Shown: in pieces, positions 44,623-53,701 of the stretch
How the letters are laid out: each line of letters starts with the position of its first letter
How positions within the stretch are numbered: the first letter of the stretch is position 1
From: Planctomycetota bacterium
GTDB taxonomy: Bacteria; Planctomycetota; Phycisphaerae; Phycisphaerales; UBA1924
Assembly: GCA_018968885.1 (NCBI GenBank)
Contig: JAGWZK010000011.1
Location: 43,577-107,576, forward strand
Direction of reading: 5' to 3'
Length of the DNA stretch: 64,000 nucleotides
The notes under the pieces: generated by a model
What the model was told of the DNA's origin: nothing
Databases searched by the model: none
Seen by the model: only the letters and a program-made list of their open reading frames with translations
Program-made: the position numbers and the translations under genes

Positions 44623-47595
44623 TCATTGCGGCGCGATGGTGAAGTCGTAGATGCCCGAGCCGAGTTCGAGGGTGAGCGGGTCTTGATTGCGAATCTTGGC
44701 AGAAAGCGCGGCGCTCAGAGGCTTTCCGGACTCGGTGATGGACGCTGCCGAGCGAGTGAATTTCACCAATGCAGAGCAATTGATGGGGATGGTGAGCCGC
44801 GCTGAGTGCCCCACTGCCGTTGGCTTCCATGTGGTGCGATATGTGCCGCGAATGCTCTTATAGGAAATGTCGGCAACATCGAGATTGGGCAATGGATCGA
44901 GGTTGATGTTGACACGCTGGAATGCAGAGGGTTGGCCACGCTGTGTGATGCCGCCGATGCCTTCGACGAACCATTGGCCGCAGGAGCCGAGGGAATAGTG
45001 GTTGAAGGAATTCATGGAGATATCGGGGTGCGGGCCGGTTTGGGGTGTGTAGCCATCCCAGCGTTCCCAGATCGTCGTCGCGCCGTGACGGACGCTGAAG
45101 AGCCATGATGGAAAGGTGTCATTCAAGAGCAACTTGGCCGCGAGGGGGCGTTGATTGATGGAGTCGAGCACGGGTAGCAGGTAGCTGACACCGACAAATC
45201 CTGTGGAGAGGTGGTTGTTGGCACGCTGGATGGTCTCGACGAGGCGTGCGGCGGCCAGAGGGCGAAGTTCATCAGCGAGTAGATTGAAGCGAAGAGCGAG
45301 GATGTAGGAACATTGGGTGTCGCCTTTGATGCGGATGTGTGATGTGCCGTCTGCGGATTTTTCCAGGTTGACATATGCCTTGTTAAAGGCGGCGATGATG
45401 TCACGATGGAGCGATTCGTACTGCTCAGCGCGTGCGGAATCACCTAGGACGCGGAGTGAGCGGGCGAGAATGTCGGTGGAGTGGGCGAAGTAAGCCGTTC
45501 CGATGAGGTCTTTGGGGGTGTCGGCCTTTATGGAGAGCCAGTCGCCATAGTCGTTGCCGCGATCACGATCGCGGTAGAGGTTGGTGCTGTGCCTGCGGCA
45601 CCACTCGACCCAGCGGGTCATGGAATCGAGGGATTGCTCAAGGATGCGGGTGTCGCCGTAATTTTCGTACATGAGCCAGGGGATGATGCTGCCGGCATCG
45701 GCCCACGCGGGAGTGCCGTAGGTGAGGCCTCGCGTGACGGGGGCGACATCGGAGTGGGCGCCGTCTTCACGCTGGGCATCGCGGACATCGGCGAGCCACT
45801 TGGTAAAAAAAGGGGCGAGATCGGCGTTGAAGATGGCGGTCTGGGCAAAGACTTGGGCATCGGCCATCCAACCCATGCGTTCATCGCGCTGCGGGCAATC
45901 GGTGGGGATGCTGAGGTAGTTGCCGCGAAGGCCCCACCAGATGTTGGAGGCGAGCTGGTTGAGGTCTTTATTGGCGAAGGTGAAGGAGCCGACGCGTTCA
46001 AAATCAGAACCGAAGGCGATGCCAGTGACGGAAGATTGATCTGGAGCGGAAGAAAGTCCGGTGAGCTCGACGTAGCGAAAGCCGTGGAAAGTGAAGCGAG
46101 GTTCCCAGGTTTCGTTGGGTGTGCCGGAGCAGGTGTAGGTGTCGATGCAGGCGGCACCGCGAAGGTTGGCGGTGTAGAGAGTGCCATCGGGGTTGAGCAT
46201 CTCACCGTGCTTGATGGTGATGACGGTCCCCTTAGGTTGAGTGACACGAAGGCGAATGACGCCAACCAAGTTCTGGCCCAGGTCATAGGTGTAGCGGCCG
46301 GGTGCGGGCTGGGTGAGAGAGATCGCGGGAAGCTCGGCGAAGGTGCGGACGGGAAGGCATACATCCGGTTCGAGGTTGCGAGATTCGGGGCGCGTGGTGA
46401 CGGGTTGCCACGCTGGATCGGAAGTCGGCGGCAACGTGATGCGAGCATCATGGACTTCGCCATCCATCAGGTCGGCCGAGAGCGTGGGACCATCGCAGCG
46501 TTTCCAGGAGGCATCACTGATGATGCGCTCGGAGGTGCCATCGGCATAGGAGATTTCGAGTTGAGCCAGCAGCGCCGGTTCTTTGCCGTAGAACTGAGAG
46601 ATATTGAAGAGACCAGCGCGGCCTGAGAACCAACCGGGTGCGACGGTGGATTCGAGGGTGCAGTCGCCTTGCGCGAGCAGACCGGTGACATCGGCGGTTT
46701 GATAGCGGACGCGCTTGCGGAAATCGGTCCAGCCGGGGTTGAGCCGCGCATCGGAGGTGGGCTTGCCGTTGATGGAGATGTCGTAGACGCCCAGAGCAGT
46801 GCTATAGAGGACGGCGCGGCTGATGGGTTTGTTGATGTTGAAGGTCTTGCGAAGAACGGGGAGAGGGCCGGCGGGAAGTTTGAACGATGTGTTCTCGGCG
46901 ATGATGCGTGTGAAAGTCTGGCCATTCAACGAATAGGTGAAGGAGAGAGCTTTCTTCTTGCCATAGGCAGGATCACCGCCAAGAAAGTTGTTGCTGGCGG
47001 GAATTGACGTCTCACCCTTGGCGACTGCGGCAGAGATGATGGCCGTGACGTCTTTCGACACGGACTTGTCTTCTGTGGCATAGGTCGCAGTTGTAATGAT
47101 GATGCTGGAACGCGTCGGCGCGGCATCGATCCACTGAGCGGACCAATCCGACGGAGCCGTCGGCCCCATCGACCAGGTGGCGGGGGTGCTCCACGGTCCT
47201 TCCGTCCCGGCTGCGTCGACGATCTGGACTTTCCAGTGGCAGGATTGGCGAGAGGTGAGGGGCTTGCCTTTATAGATGACGCCGAAGGTCGCGTTAGAAG
47301 CGACCACCCCACTATCCCAGAGGTCGCCGGTGTTGGCAGCGAGAAGTTGGGGAGATGAAGCGACGAGGATGCGGTAAGCGGATTGGGCGAGATCGCGAGT
47401 CGAAGAAGATGCAGTCTCGAGCACCCAACTGAGCCGCGGATGAGGATCGTGGATCGCGAGGGGATCGGTGAGGTACTCAGTGCGGGGTTGGGTGGCCGCG
47501 AGTTGGGCGAAGGCGGGGGCAGAGAGTCCTAGAACGAGCCCGGATGAGAGCGTGAAAGGGAGGGTGAGCAGGCGGATGAAGGCGACACGGCGCAC
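44623..47595 (-). CDS. Alpha-L-rhamnosidase, GH78, exported
   Basis: Removes terminal alpha-L-rhamnose from glycans or glycosides. 990 residues. Signal peptide ends near SAPAFAQ. The Bac_rhamnosid N-domains and beta-sandwich domains come first; the (alpha/alpha)6 catalytic barrel follows, with DCPQRDERMGWMADA and GATTIWERWDG, the acidic segments conserved in GH78, and C-terminal GSCGQWFVEGIGGI. GTG 47595 is the start, because AGGAG lies seven bases before it; the frame extends upstream to an ATG at 47631 without support. No other polysaccharide gene is adjacent. Confidence 0.92.
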   Translation of the reverse strand: MRRVAFIRLLTLPFTLSSGLVLGLSAPAFAQLAATQPRTEYLTDPLAIHDPHPRLSWVLETASSSTRDLAQSAYRILVASSPQLLAANTGDLWDSGVVASNATFGVIYKGKPLTSRQSCHWKVQIVDAAGTEGPWSTPATWSMGPTAPSDWSAQWIDAAPTRSSIIITTATYATEDKSVSKDVTAIISAAVAKGETSIPASNNFLGGDPAYGKKKALSFTYSLNGQTFTRIIAENTSFKLPAGPLPVLRKTFNINKPISRAVLYSTALGVYDISINGKPTSDARLNPGWTDFRKRVRYQTADVTGLLAQGDCTLESTVAPGWFSGRAGLFNISQFYGKEPALLAQLEISYADGTSERIISDASWKRCDGPTLSADLMDGEVHDARITLPPTSDPAWQPVTTRPESRNLEPDVCLPVRTFAELPAISLTQPAPGRYTYDLGQNLVGVIRLRVTQPKGTVITIKHGEMLNPDGTLYTANLRGAACIDTYTCSGTPNETWEPRFTFHGFRYVELTGLSSAPDQSSVTGIAFGSDFERVGSFTFANKDLNQLASNIWWGLRGNYLSIPTDCPQRDERMGWMADAQVFAQTAIFNADLAPFFTKWLADVRDAQREDGAHSDVAPVTRGLTYGTPAWADAGSIIPWLMYENYGDTRILEQSLDSMTRWVEWCRRHSTNLYRDRDRGNDYGDWLSIKADTPKDLIGTAYFAHSTDILARSLRVLGDSARAEQYESLHRDIIAAFNKAYVNLEKSADGTSHIRIKGDTQCSYILALRFNLLADELRPLAAARLVETIQRANNHLSTGFVGVSYLLPVLDSINQRPLAAKLLLNDTFPSWLFSVRHGATTIWERWDGYTPQTGPHPDISMNSFNHYSLGSCGQWFVEGIGGITQRGQPSAFQRVNINLDPLPNLDVADISYKSIRGTYRTTWKPTAVGHSARLTIPINCSALVKFTRSAASITESGKPLSAALSAKIRNQDPLTLELGSGIYDFTIAPQ

Positions 47596-47793
47596 GAGGA
47601 ACTCCTGTTCAATCTGCAGCGAATGGGGCAAGGTACAGGAAAAGTGAGAATCGGGTGCAAGGTTGAGGCCGGAGCGGGCAAATCAGGAGGTGGGCCACAT
47701 TGGCAAGACGGTTGTGGCACGCGCCTCAGGAGGTGATTCGGCCGCACCCGGGAACTTGCATGTGTTGGTACACTGGAGGTCTAGGGGGGTCCC

Positions 47794-48408
47794 TTGGCGT
47801 CCAATGACATCATTTTGGCAACTCGCACGACGACGCGCCTGCTCGATGCGCTGAAGGACGCGCACAACGAGCCGGTGTGGGCTCAGGTCGATGGGCGCTA
47901 TCGCCCCGTGATCGCGGGCCTGGCGAGGCGGCTGGGTCTGCGCGATGAAGATGCCGAAGAGGTCGCCCAGCAAGCACTTTCTGAATTTGTGCGTTGCTAT
48001 CGCGATGGAAAGTACGACCGCAGTAAGGGGCGGCTGAGTTCGTGGATTTTGGGAATCGCCCATCACACCACGTTGAGGATGATCCGCAACGGAGTCAGGC
48101 AGACGTTGCCCGGCGGCACGGTGATGGCGGAAGTGCCGGATGAGCAATCGCTGCGAACGATCTGGACGGATGAGCGTGATCGGGCGATTCTGAGCAGGGC
48201 GTTGCAGCTCTTGCGTGAGGATTCGTCGATTGATGAGCGGACGGTGCAGGCGTTTGAACTTGTCGCGATGCGGGGTGTCCCAGCGGCAGAAGCAGGAGAG
48301 CAGTGCCGCATGACGGCCGATCAGGTGTATGTGGCCAAGAGTCGCGTGACCAAGAAACTGCGGGAACTGGTTGAGGAATTGACGCGGGCCTTTGAAGAGG
48401 ATGAGTGA
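47794..48408 (+). CDS. ECF-type RNA polymerase sigma factor
   Basis: 204 residues with a sigma-2 region (DEDAEEVAQQALSEFVRCYR, RLSSWILGIAHHTTLRMIR) and a sigma-4 region (ERTVQAFELVAMRGVPAAEA ... DQVYVAKSRVTKKLRELVE). TTG 47794 follows GGGGGG with 4 bases between; it fits the family start. The stop codon (48406-48408) abuts the kinase ATG at 48409, the arrangement of planctomycete ECF groups controlled by Ser/Thr kinases. Confidence 0.9.
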   Translation: MASNDIILATRTTTRLLDALKDAHNEPVWAQVDGRYRPVIAGLARRLGLRDEDAEEVAQQALSEFVRCYRDGKYDRSKGRLSSWILGIAHHTTLRMIRNGVRQTLPGGTVMAEVPDEQSLRTIWTDERDRAILSRALQLLREDSSIDERTVQAFELVAMRGVPAAEAGEQCRMTADQVYVAKSRVTKKLRELVEELTRAFEEDE

Positions 48409-51400
48409 ATGGCGCAGCGGCGTGAGGTCAACCCGGCGGGAGAGAATGCCGCGGGTTCGGCTGGTGGTGGCGCGCCGGATGGCGGAAACGGTCTTGGGCC
48501 GTCGTGTCTGGGTGCTGAGGCGATTGATGCCTTGGCAGGTGGTGCACCGCTTGAGGGATCGCGCAAGGAGCATATGGATGGGTGTGCGGCGTGCCGCGCA
48601 CGGCTGGATGCGGCGCTCGAAGATGCCAAGTTTGTGAAGCGGATGCGAACTCTGGCGGGGCCGACGCTGGCACCGGCAGGTGCGCCGACGATTTCCGGGT
48701 ATCGCGTGGCCGGGGTGATCAGCGAGGGGTCGCAGGGCGTGGTGTATCGCGCGGTGCAAGAGCGGACCTCGCGTGCAGTGGCGATCAAGGTGCTCTCGGC
48801 GGGACGAAACGCGACGGCAAGGCAGCGGGCGAGGGCTGAACGCGAAGCGGAAATCGTGGCGCGGTTGCGGCACCCCAATATCGTGACGGTGTTTGAATCG
48901 CGGACGCTGTTTGATGGGCGGATCGCGGTGGTGATGGAGTTTATCGATGGCGTGCCACTGGACCGGTGGACACCACCGGGCGAGACGGTTCAGGAAAAGC
49001 GTCGGGCCATGTTGCAGGCGTTTGCCGCGGCGTGCAATGGTGTGCACACCGCACATTTGAATGGAGTGATTCATCGCGACTTGAAGCCGGACAACATTCT
49101 TGTGACGAACGAGGGCAGGCCGGTGGTGCTGGACTTTGGCATCGCCAAAGCGGCAGATTCGCTGGCAGAGACGATGACGGGAGAATTTGCCGGCACTCCT
49201 GCATACGCCTCGCCAGAACAGGTTTCGGGGCGACCGGGCACCGTGGACGCACTGACGGATGTTTATTCGATGGGCGTGCTGCTGTATCGCCTGCTGATAG
49301 GAACGCTGCCATACAACATTGATGGATCGATCTTTGAGATTGCGCACACCATCAGCGAAACCGAAGCCATGCCGATGAGGCAGATTGATCCGACGATTTC
49401 GCCGGACCTGGAAGCGATCGTGCATCGGGCGATGAGCAAAGACAAGCCGAGGCGCTATCAGAGCGCGGCCAACCTGGCACGCGAGGTGGAGCGGTACCTG
49501 GCAGGCGATCCTGTCGAAGCGCGAAGCGGCTCGGGGTGGTATGTGCTGCGCAAGGCGGTGGCAGTGAATCGCTCGCGTCTGGCGTGGGGCGCAGTGGCGT
49601 GCGGCTTGGTGCTGGCGGCGGGCGGTGTGGTGTGGCGCAGCCATGCCCGCGAAGAAGAAGCCGCGCAGATGGCGGCAGCGCAGAAAGCGCTGGCAGAGCG
49701 CGAGCGGATTCACGCGCGAGCAGTGACGGAACTCCTGCGCGAGGCGATTCCGGATGCGGACCCGCGATACCCGGATCTTTCATCGATCATGGGTGCGGGG
49801 TTCAAGAGGTTGTATTTCCGCTTGGAAACAGGTGGTTTTGCCGCTGACCCTGCCGTGGATCAGGAGTTGCGGCGTTTATGGGCCAACGTCTACACGGGAT
49901 TTGGCTCCAACAAGGCGGCAGGGCTGGTGGAGTATGCGGAAGTGTCGCTGCGCAACGGCCTGTCGCGCTTGCGGGAACTTCACGGAGATGAGCATGTGGA
50001 GGTGGCGGCGACGCTGCATCAACTCGCAGGCGTGATGCTGTATCGCCGCAGGCCGATGGAGGCGGAAGCGACGTGCCGCGAAGCGCTGACATTGCGAGAG
50101 AAACTGCTCGGCGTCAAGTCGCCTGAAGCAATTGAGACGCGATCACTGCTGGCCCGAATTCTGGCTGATCGCGAGGAACTGGCAGCTGCCGATGCTGAGG
50201 CCCAGCGGGTGATTGATCTGTCGGGGGCATCGCCAGAGGCGAGCAACGAACTGCATCTGGCCTCGATGTATGTGCTGCGGGGGCGACTGGCCTTGAAGCG
50301 TCAGGAGTATGCAGCGGCGGAACCACTGCTCAGTAATGCGCTGCGCGTGCAGATGACGCTCTTGCCCTTGCGCGATCCGGATGTCACGGCGACGCTGGTG
50401 GATGGGGCTCGCATCGCAGCAAACCTGCCTGAGAGTGAACTAGGCAAGGCGTATGTGCGCTGCTGGGGTGGGCAGGGGATCGAATTGATTCGCAAGGTGC
50501 AAGCGGATGCCAAGGTATTTCGCACGCCGACACCAAGAGAGTTGCCCAAAGAAGGGGCGACGCACACAGAGCCGATACTTCGATACTTGCGCCTGCAAGA
50601 GCGGCTCTTGGGTGCGGATGCACCGGCGCTGGTGGATACGTGCACGCGACTGGGAGAGGCCGCAGGAGCAGAGTTGCGTCCAGCCGAGCGACTGGAGGCG
50701 GCGCAGCGTGGCGAGGCGATCACGCGGAAGAACTCGCCTCAGAACATCACAGCGATCCTGATGTTCCAGCAGCAAGCGTCGATTGCGCTGCTCGATCTGG
50801 GGCGCACGGCAGAAGCAGCGGCGGTCGCCAAGGACGCGTTGGAGCTGCGGCTCAGCATGCCAGAGCGGATGCGCGACCCACTGATGACAGCGCTCAACTA
50901 TCGTGATCTGGCGTGGTATCAGGCCCAGGATGGGCAGTTTGAGGCGGCCATCGGCATGGCGCAGAAATCGGCAACACTGCTCAAGGAGATCGTGGGTGAC
51001 AAGCACCACACGGTGGCGGTGGCACAGGCGATCGAAGCTCACTGCCTGATGCATGGGGGCGATGTCGGCCGGGCACAGCAGATCACGGCGACTGCACTGA
51101 AAAACATCGATGGGAAGGCGGCCACTCCGGAAGATCAGCTCGCACAGGTGAAGGTGGCGCGAGGGCTGATTCTTTTCCGTCTGGATCGGTACTCAGAAGC
51201 GCGCGAGCTCTTTGAGAGCAGCTGGGACGCGGTGTATAAGTTGTGTGGCCCGGGACACGCGTGGCGCAAGGCAATGTGCACGGCGATGGCGGAGATCACG
51301 TTGGCCGAACAAGACTACACGGCAGCGCCGATCTGGCTTTCGCGAGCCGCAGGAAACATGGACCCCCCTGATTCCGGGGAAATGTCGAGCATAACCGGCG

Positions 51401-51414
51401 AGGACGTGAAGTAG
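48409..51414 (+). CDS. Transmembrane Ser/Thr protein kinase with TPR tail
   Basis: Hanks-type kinase, 1001 residues. An N-terminal zinc-finger-like segment KEHMDGCAACRARL (about 53-66) has the HxxxCxxC of anti-sigma (ZAS/zf-HC2) domains. The kinase domain (about 96-370) has glycine loop SEGSQGVVY, Lys in VAIKVL, HRDLKPDN, DFG and ASPEQ. A membrane segment follows at about 396-415 (LAWGAVACGLVLAAGGVVW). The remaining 580 residues are TPR-like helical repeats. The start abuts the sigma-factor stop. This suggests that the kinase controls the sigma factor by phosphorylation or by holding it at the membrane. Confidence 0.92.
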   Translation: MAQRREVNPAGENAAGSAGGGAPDGGNGLGPSCLGAEAIDALAGGAPLEGSRKEHMDGCAACRARLDAALEDAKFVKRMRTLAGPTLAPAGAPTISGYRVAGVISEGSQGVVYRAVQERTSRAVAIKVLSAGRNATARQRARAEREAEIVARLRHPNIVTVFESRTLFDGRIAVVMEFIDGVPLDRWTPPGETVQEKRRAMLQAFAAACNGVHTAHLNGVIHRDLKPDNILVTNEGRPVVLDFGIAKAADSLAETMTGEFAGTPAYASPEQVSGRPGTVDALTDVYSMGVLLYRLLIGTLPYNIDGSIFEIAHTISETEAMPMRQIDPTISPDLEAIVHRAMSKDKPRRYQSAANLAREVERYLAGDPVEARSGSGWYVLRKAVAVNRSRLAWGAVACGLVLAAGGVVWRSHAREEEAAQMAAAQKALAERERIHARAVTELLREAIPDADPRYPDLSSIMGAGFKRLYFRLETGGFAADPAVDQELRRLWANVYTGFGSNKAAGLVEYAEVSLRNGLSRLRELHGDEHVEVAATLHQLAGVMLYRRRPMEAEATCREALTLREKLLGVKSPEAIETRSLLARILADREELAAADAEAQRVIDLSGASPEASNELHLASMYVLRGRLALKRQEYAAAEPLLSNALRVQMTLLPLRDPDVTATLVDGARIAANLPESELGKAYVRCWGGQGIELIRKVQADAKVFRTPTPRELPKEGATHTEPILRYLRLQERLLGADAPALVDTCTRLGEAAGAELRPAERLEAAQRGEAITRKNSPQNITAILMFQQQASIALLDLGRTAEAAAVAKDALELRLSMPERMRDPLMTALNYRDLAWYQAQDGQFEAAIGMAQKSATLLKEIVGDKHHTVAVAQAIEAHCLMHGGDVGRAQQITATALKNIDGKAATPEDQLAQVKVARGLILFRLDRYSEARELFESSWDAVYKLCGPGHAWRKAMCTAMAEITLAEQDYTAAPIWLSRAAGNMDPPDSGEMSSITGEDVK

Positions 51415-51432
51415 CATTCCCGATAACCGATA

Positions 51433-51446
51433 GACCTCACGAGGTC
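51433..51446. promoter_or_regulatory. Short palindrome before the histidine kinase gene
   Basis: GACCTC and GAGGTC flank AC in the 58-base gap after the kinase gene. Could be an operator; too short for a reliable hairpin and no T-tract. Confidence 0.25.
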
Positions 51447-51472
51447 GCGCAGGCGATCCGGGAGGTGTTGTC

Positions 51473-53332
51473 GTGATCAGCCCCATGTCGCTGAAGTCAC
51501 TGCGCCGCCGCGTGTTTACGCGAGGTGAAGGTGTGGTTGCGCTCTCGGGCCTTGCGCTGGGGGGGGTGCTGATCGCGGCAACAGCCGTCTGGTCGTGGTG
51601 GGCCGTGGACACACAGCAGACGTTACTACGTTCGACGAGACACAGCGAAATCGAGAGCGTGTGCAGCGGAATCACATCGGCAGCAGAGCGACTGGTTGCA
51701 CGCAATGACCTCAGTGCGCTGCGCACCATGGTCACTGAGTGCGCCCAACAGCACGATCTCAGGACGCTACGCGTTGCACTGCCCAATGGGCATGTGATTG
51801 CAGATGCGGATCCCAAACAAATCGATGTTGCGCCGTTGCCTGAGAGTTGGACGGATTCTCCGCTTTCCGCTCCGCAGGCCGAAACCCTGAGCGACTCCAT
51901 CATCTCGTCCGGTTCGGCAGTGATTCCAGGACGCGGGGCCATTGAGGTCACCGCAGCTGGGAGTGTTCCGGTGGTGGTCTGGAACTCCAGTTCCATCGTC
52001 TTTGGTGCAGGTGCGATCGGCGCCGCCAGTCTCGCAGGCCTTTGGCTGATGTATCGGTACGTTCGCGGCAAGACTCGCGCGCTCTCGGCGGTTCGCGAGT
52101 GCCTGATGAGCGTCTCAGGACCGGTTGATGACCCGATGCAATTGAAAGTGCCTGAGAACCTGGGCCCAGAAGCTGTCGCTTGGAATCAACTGCTGCACAT
52201 CGCCAATACGCAACGCACTGCGATTGTGGCAGAGCGTGCGGCAGAAGTGCTGCGTCATCGCACAGATAATGACAGTGAACTGGTTACCGCGATCGATTCG
52301 ATGAGCCAGGGTGTAGTGATCTTTGATGAAACCGGGCGTGTTCGCCATGCCAATGGTGCCGCTGGAGTGCTTCTGGGTGTGCGTCGCGATGCGTTGATCG
52401 GCTTGGAAGTCGACAAGGCGTGCGGTCACGCTGAAGTTCAAGCTGCCATCAAGGGCATGTGCGCGGGACAGATCCGCCAGCGTCGCCTGGTGGAAGCAAC
52501 CAACAAGAGTGCACCGCAATCCCACGCTCACTCCTCCACACCTGATGTGGGAGTGGGAGTTCTTCGCTACAGCATGCGTCCGGTGCGCCGCGAAGAGGGC
52601 GTGATGTGTGTCATGGTGATCGAGGACATCACTCAGCAACGCGCCGCTGATGAAGCCAGAAACGCGTTTGTCGCTCATGCAACGCACGAACTCAGAACGC
52701 CCCTTACCAATATCCGCCTGTACATCGAACAGTTGATTGATGATGATGATGCCGCAGCGCGGGCGAACGCTTTGAACGTCGTCAATCAGGAGGTGAGACG
52801 CCTCGAACGCATCATCACCGACATGCTCAGCGTGTCGGAGATCGAAGCCGGAACTCTTCAGATCCGCCGTGGAGATGTGCGGCTGGACGCCTTGCTGACC
52901 GAACTCGAGGCGGACTTCAAGGCGCAGGCGCACGAGAAAGAGATCACACTCACATTCCAGCTGCCACCCAAGCTTCCAGTGCTGCAGGGCGATCGCGACA
53001 AAGTCGCTGTCGCACTTCACAATCTCGTGGGCAATGCACTCAAGTACACCCCTCAGGGCGGACAAGTCACCGTTCGTGTTGAACACACTGCACAGACGCT
53101 CAGTATCGAGGTTGTCGATAACGGCATCGGTATCAAATCGGATGAGGCCGAGATGGTTTTTGAGAAGTTCTACCGCGCCAAAGACAAGCGGGTTGCCAAC
53201 ATCACCGGCACCGGGCTTGGTCTCACGCTTGCCCGCCAGGTCATTCGGCTGCACGGCGGCGACATCACCGTCAAGAGTCAACTCGATAAGGGAACCACCT
53301 TCACGGTCACGCTGCCGGCAATCGCTGCGTAA
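51473..53332 (+). CDS. Membrane sensor histidine kinase with PAS domain
   Basis: 619 residues. Two membrane segments (about 20-42 and 170-192) enclose a periplasmic sensor of about 125 residues. A PAS domain (about 265-385, IDSMSQGVVIFDETGRVRHA) precedes the HisKA region with His405 in ATHELRTPLTNI. The HATPase domain has N box HNLVGNALKYTP, G1 VVDNGIGI and G2 GTGLGLTLA. GTG 51473 follows GGAGG at 7 bases. No response regulator is adjacent; the next gene is a STAS protein and then the secretion ATPase, so it may signal to one of these or to a distant regulator. Confidence 0.93.
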   Translation: MISPMSLKSLRRRVFTRGEGVVALSGLALGGVLIAATAVWSWWAVDTQQTLLRSTRHSEIESVCSGITSAAERLVARNDLSALRTMVTECAQQHDLRTLRVALPNGHVIADADPKQIDVAPLPESWTDSPLSAPQAETLSDSIISSGSAVIPGRGAIEVTAAGSVPVVVWNSSSIVFGAGAIGAASLAGLWLMYRYVRGKTRALSAVRECLMSVSGPVDDPMQLKVPENLGPEAVAWNQLLHIANTQRTAIVAERAAEVLRHRTDNDSELVTAIDSMSQGVVIFDETGRVRHANGAAGVLLGVRRDALIGLEVDKACGHAEVQAAIKGMCAGQIRQRRLVEATNKSAPQSHAHSSTPDVGVGVLRYSMRPVRREEGVMCVMVIEDITQQRAADEARNAFVAHATHELRTPLTNIRLYIEQLIDDDDAAARANALNVVNQEVRRLERIITDMLSVSEIEAGTLQIRRGDVRLDALLTELEADFKAQAHEKEITLTFQLPPKLPVLQGDRDKVAVALHNLVGNALKYTPQGGQVTVRVEHTAQTLSIEVVDNGIGIKSDEAEMVFEKFYRAKDKRVANITGTGLGLTLARQVIRLHGGDITVKSQLDKGTTFTVTLPAIAA

Positions 53333-53356
53333 TCGCACCACCAGAGAGAGGCGTTT

Positions 53357-53692
53357 ATGGAGATCCTTGAGCAGAGACATGGTGCAGTGATGGTGGTGCG
53401 CCCGCAGGGAGCGCTGCTCGAGGCCGACGTCAATGCGTTCCGACGCAGGGTTTCCGATGTGATTCAGAAGAGTCTTGGGCGCTTTGTGCTCGACGCATCG
53501 CAGATCGCATATACCGACAGCAAGGGGCTTGAGGCGATTCTGGACATCAGCGAGGAACTGAACGGGGGCGGGCAATCGCTTCGCCTGTGCTGCGCAAACG
53601 AAACGCTTCGCGAAGTGCTCGACCTGACGGACATCTCACCTCTTGTGGAACACTACGAAGACGTCGGAACGGCGGTACGCAGTTTCCTTTGA
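53357..53692 (+). CDS. STAS-domain protein (anti-sigma-factor antagonist type)
   Basis: 111 residues, a single STAS domain. The phosphorylatable serine is expected in AYTDSKGLEAIL (Ser about 55), the site used in SpoIIAA-like antagonists. It follows the histidine kinase by 24 bases and precedes the secretion ATPase by 9, so all are cotranscribed. No partner kinase of the SpoIIAB type or PP2C phosphatase is next to it. The target might be the upstream HK ATPase domain or a distant regulator; this is inference. Confidence 0.88.
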   Translation: MEILEQRHGAVMVVRPQGALLEADVNAFRRRVSDVIQKSLGRFVLDASQIAYTDSKGLEAILDISEELNGGGQSLRLCCANETLREVLDLTDISPLVEHYEDVGTAVRSFL

Positions 53693-53701
53693 GTATGACC
53701 C

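Noticed and set aside
47683..49713. Minus-strand open frame of 676 residues
   Set aside because: Antisense to the ECF sigma factor and the kinase; Arg/His-rich composition typical of a shadow frame.
51415..51472. c-di-GMP (GEMM) riboswitch before the histidine kinase gene
   Set aside because: The gap is only 58 bases and lacks the conserved GEMM core; only a short palindrome is present.
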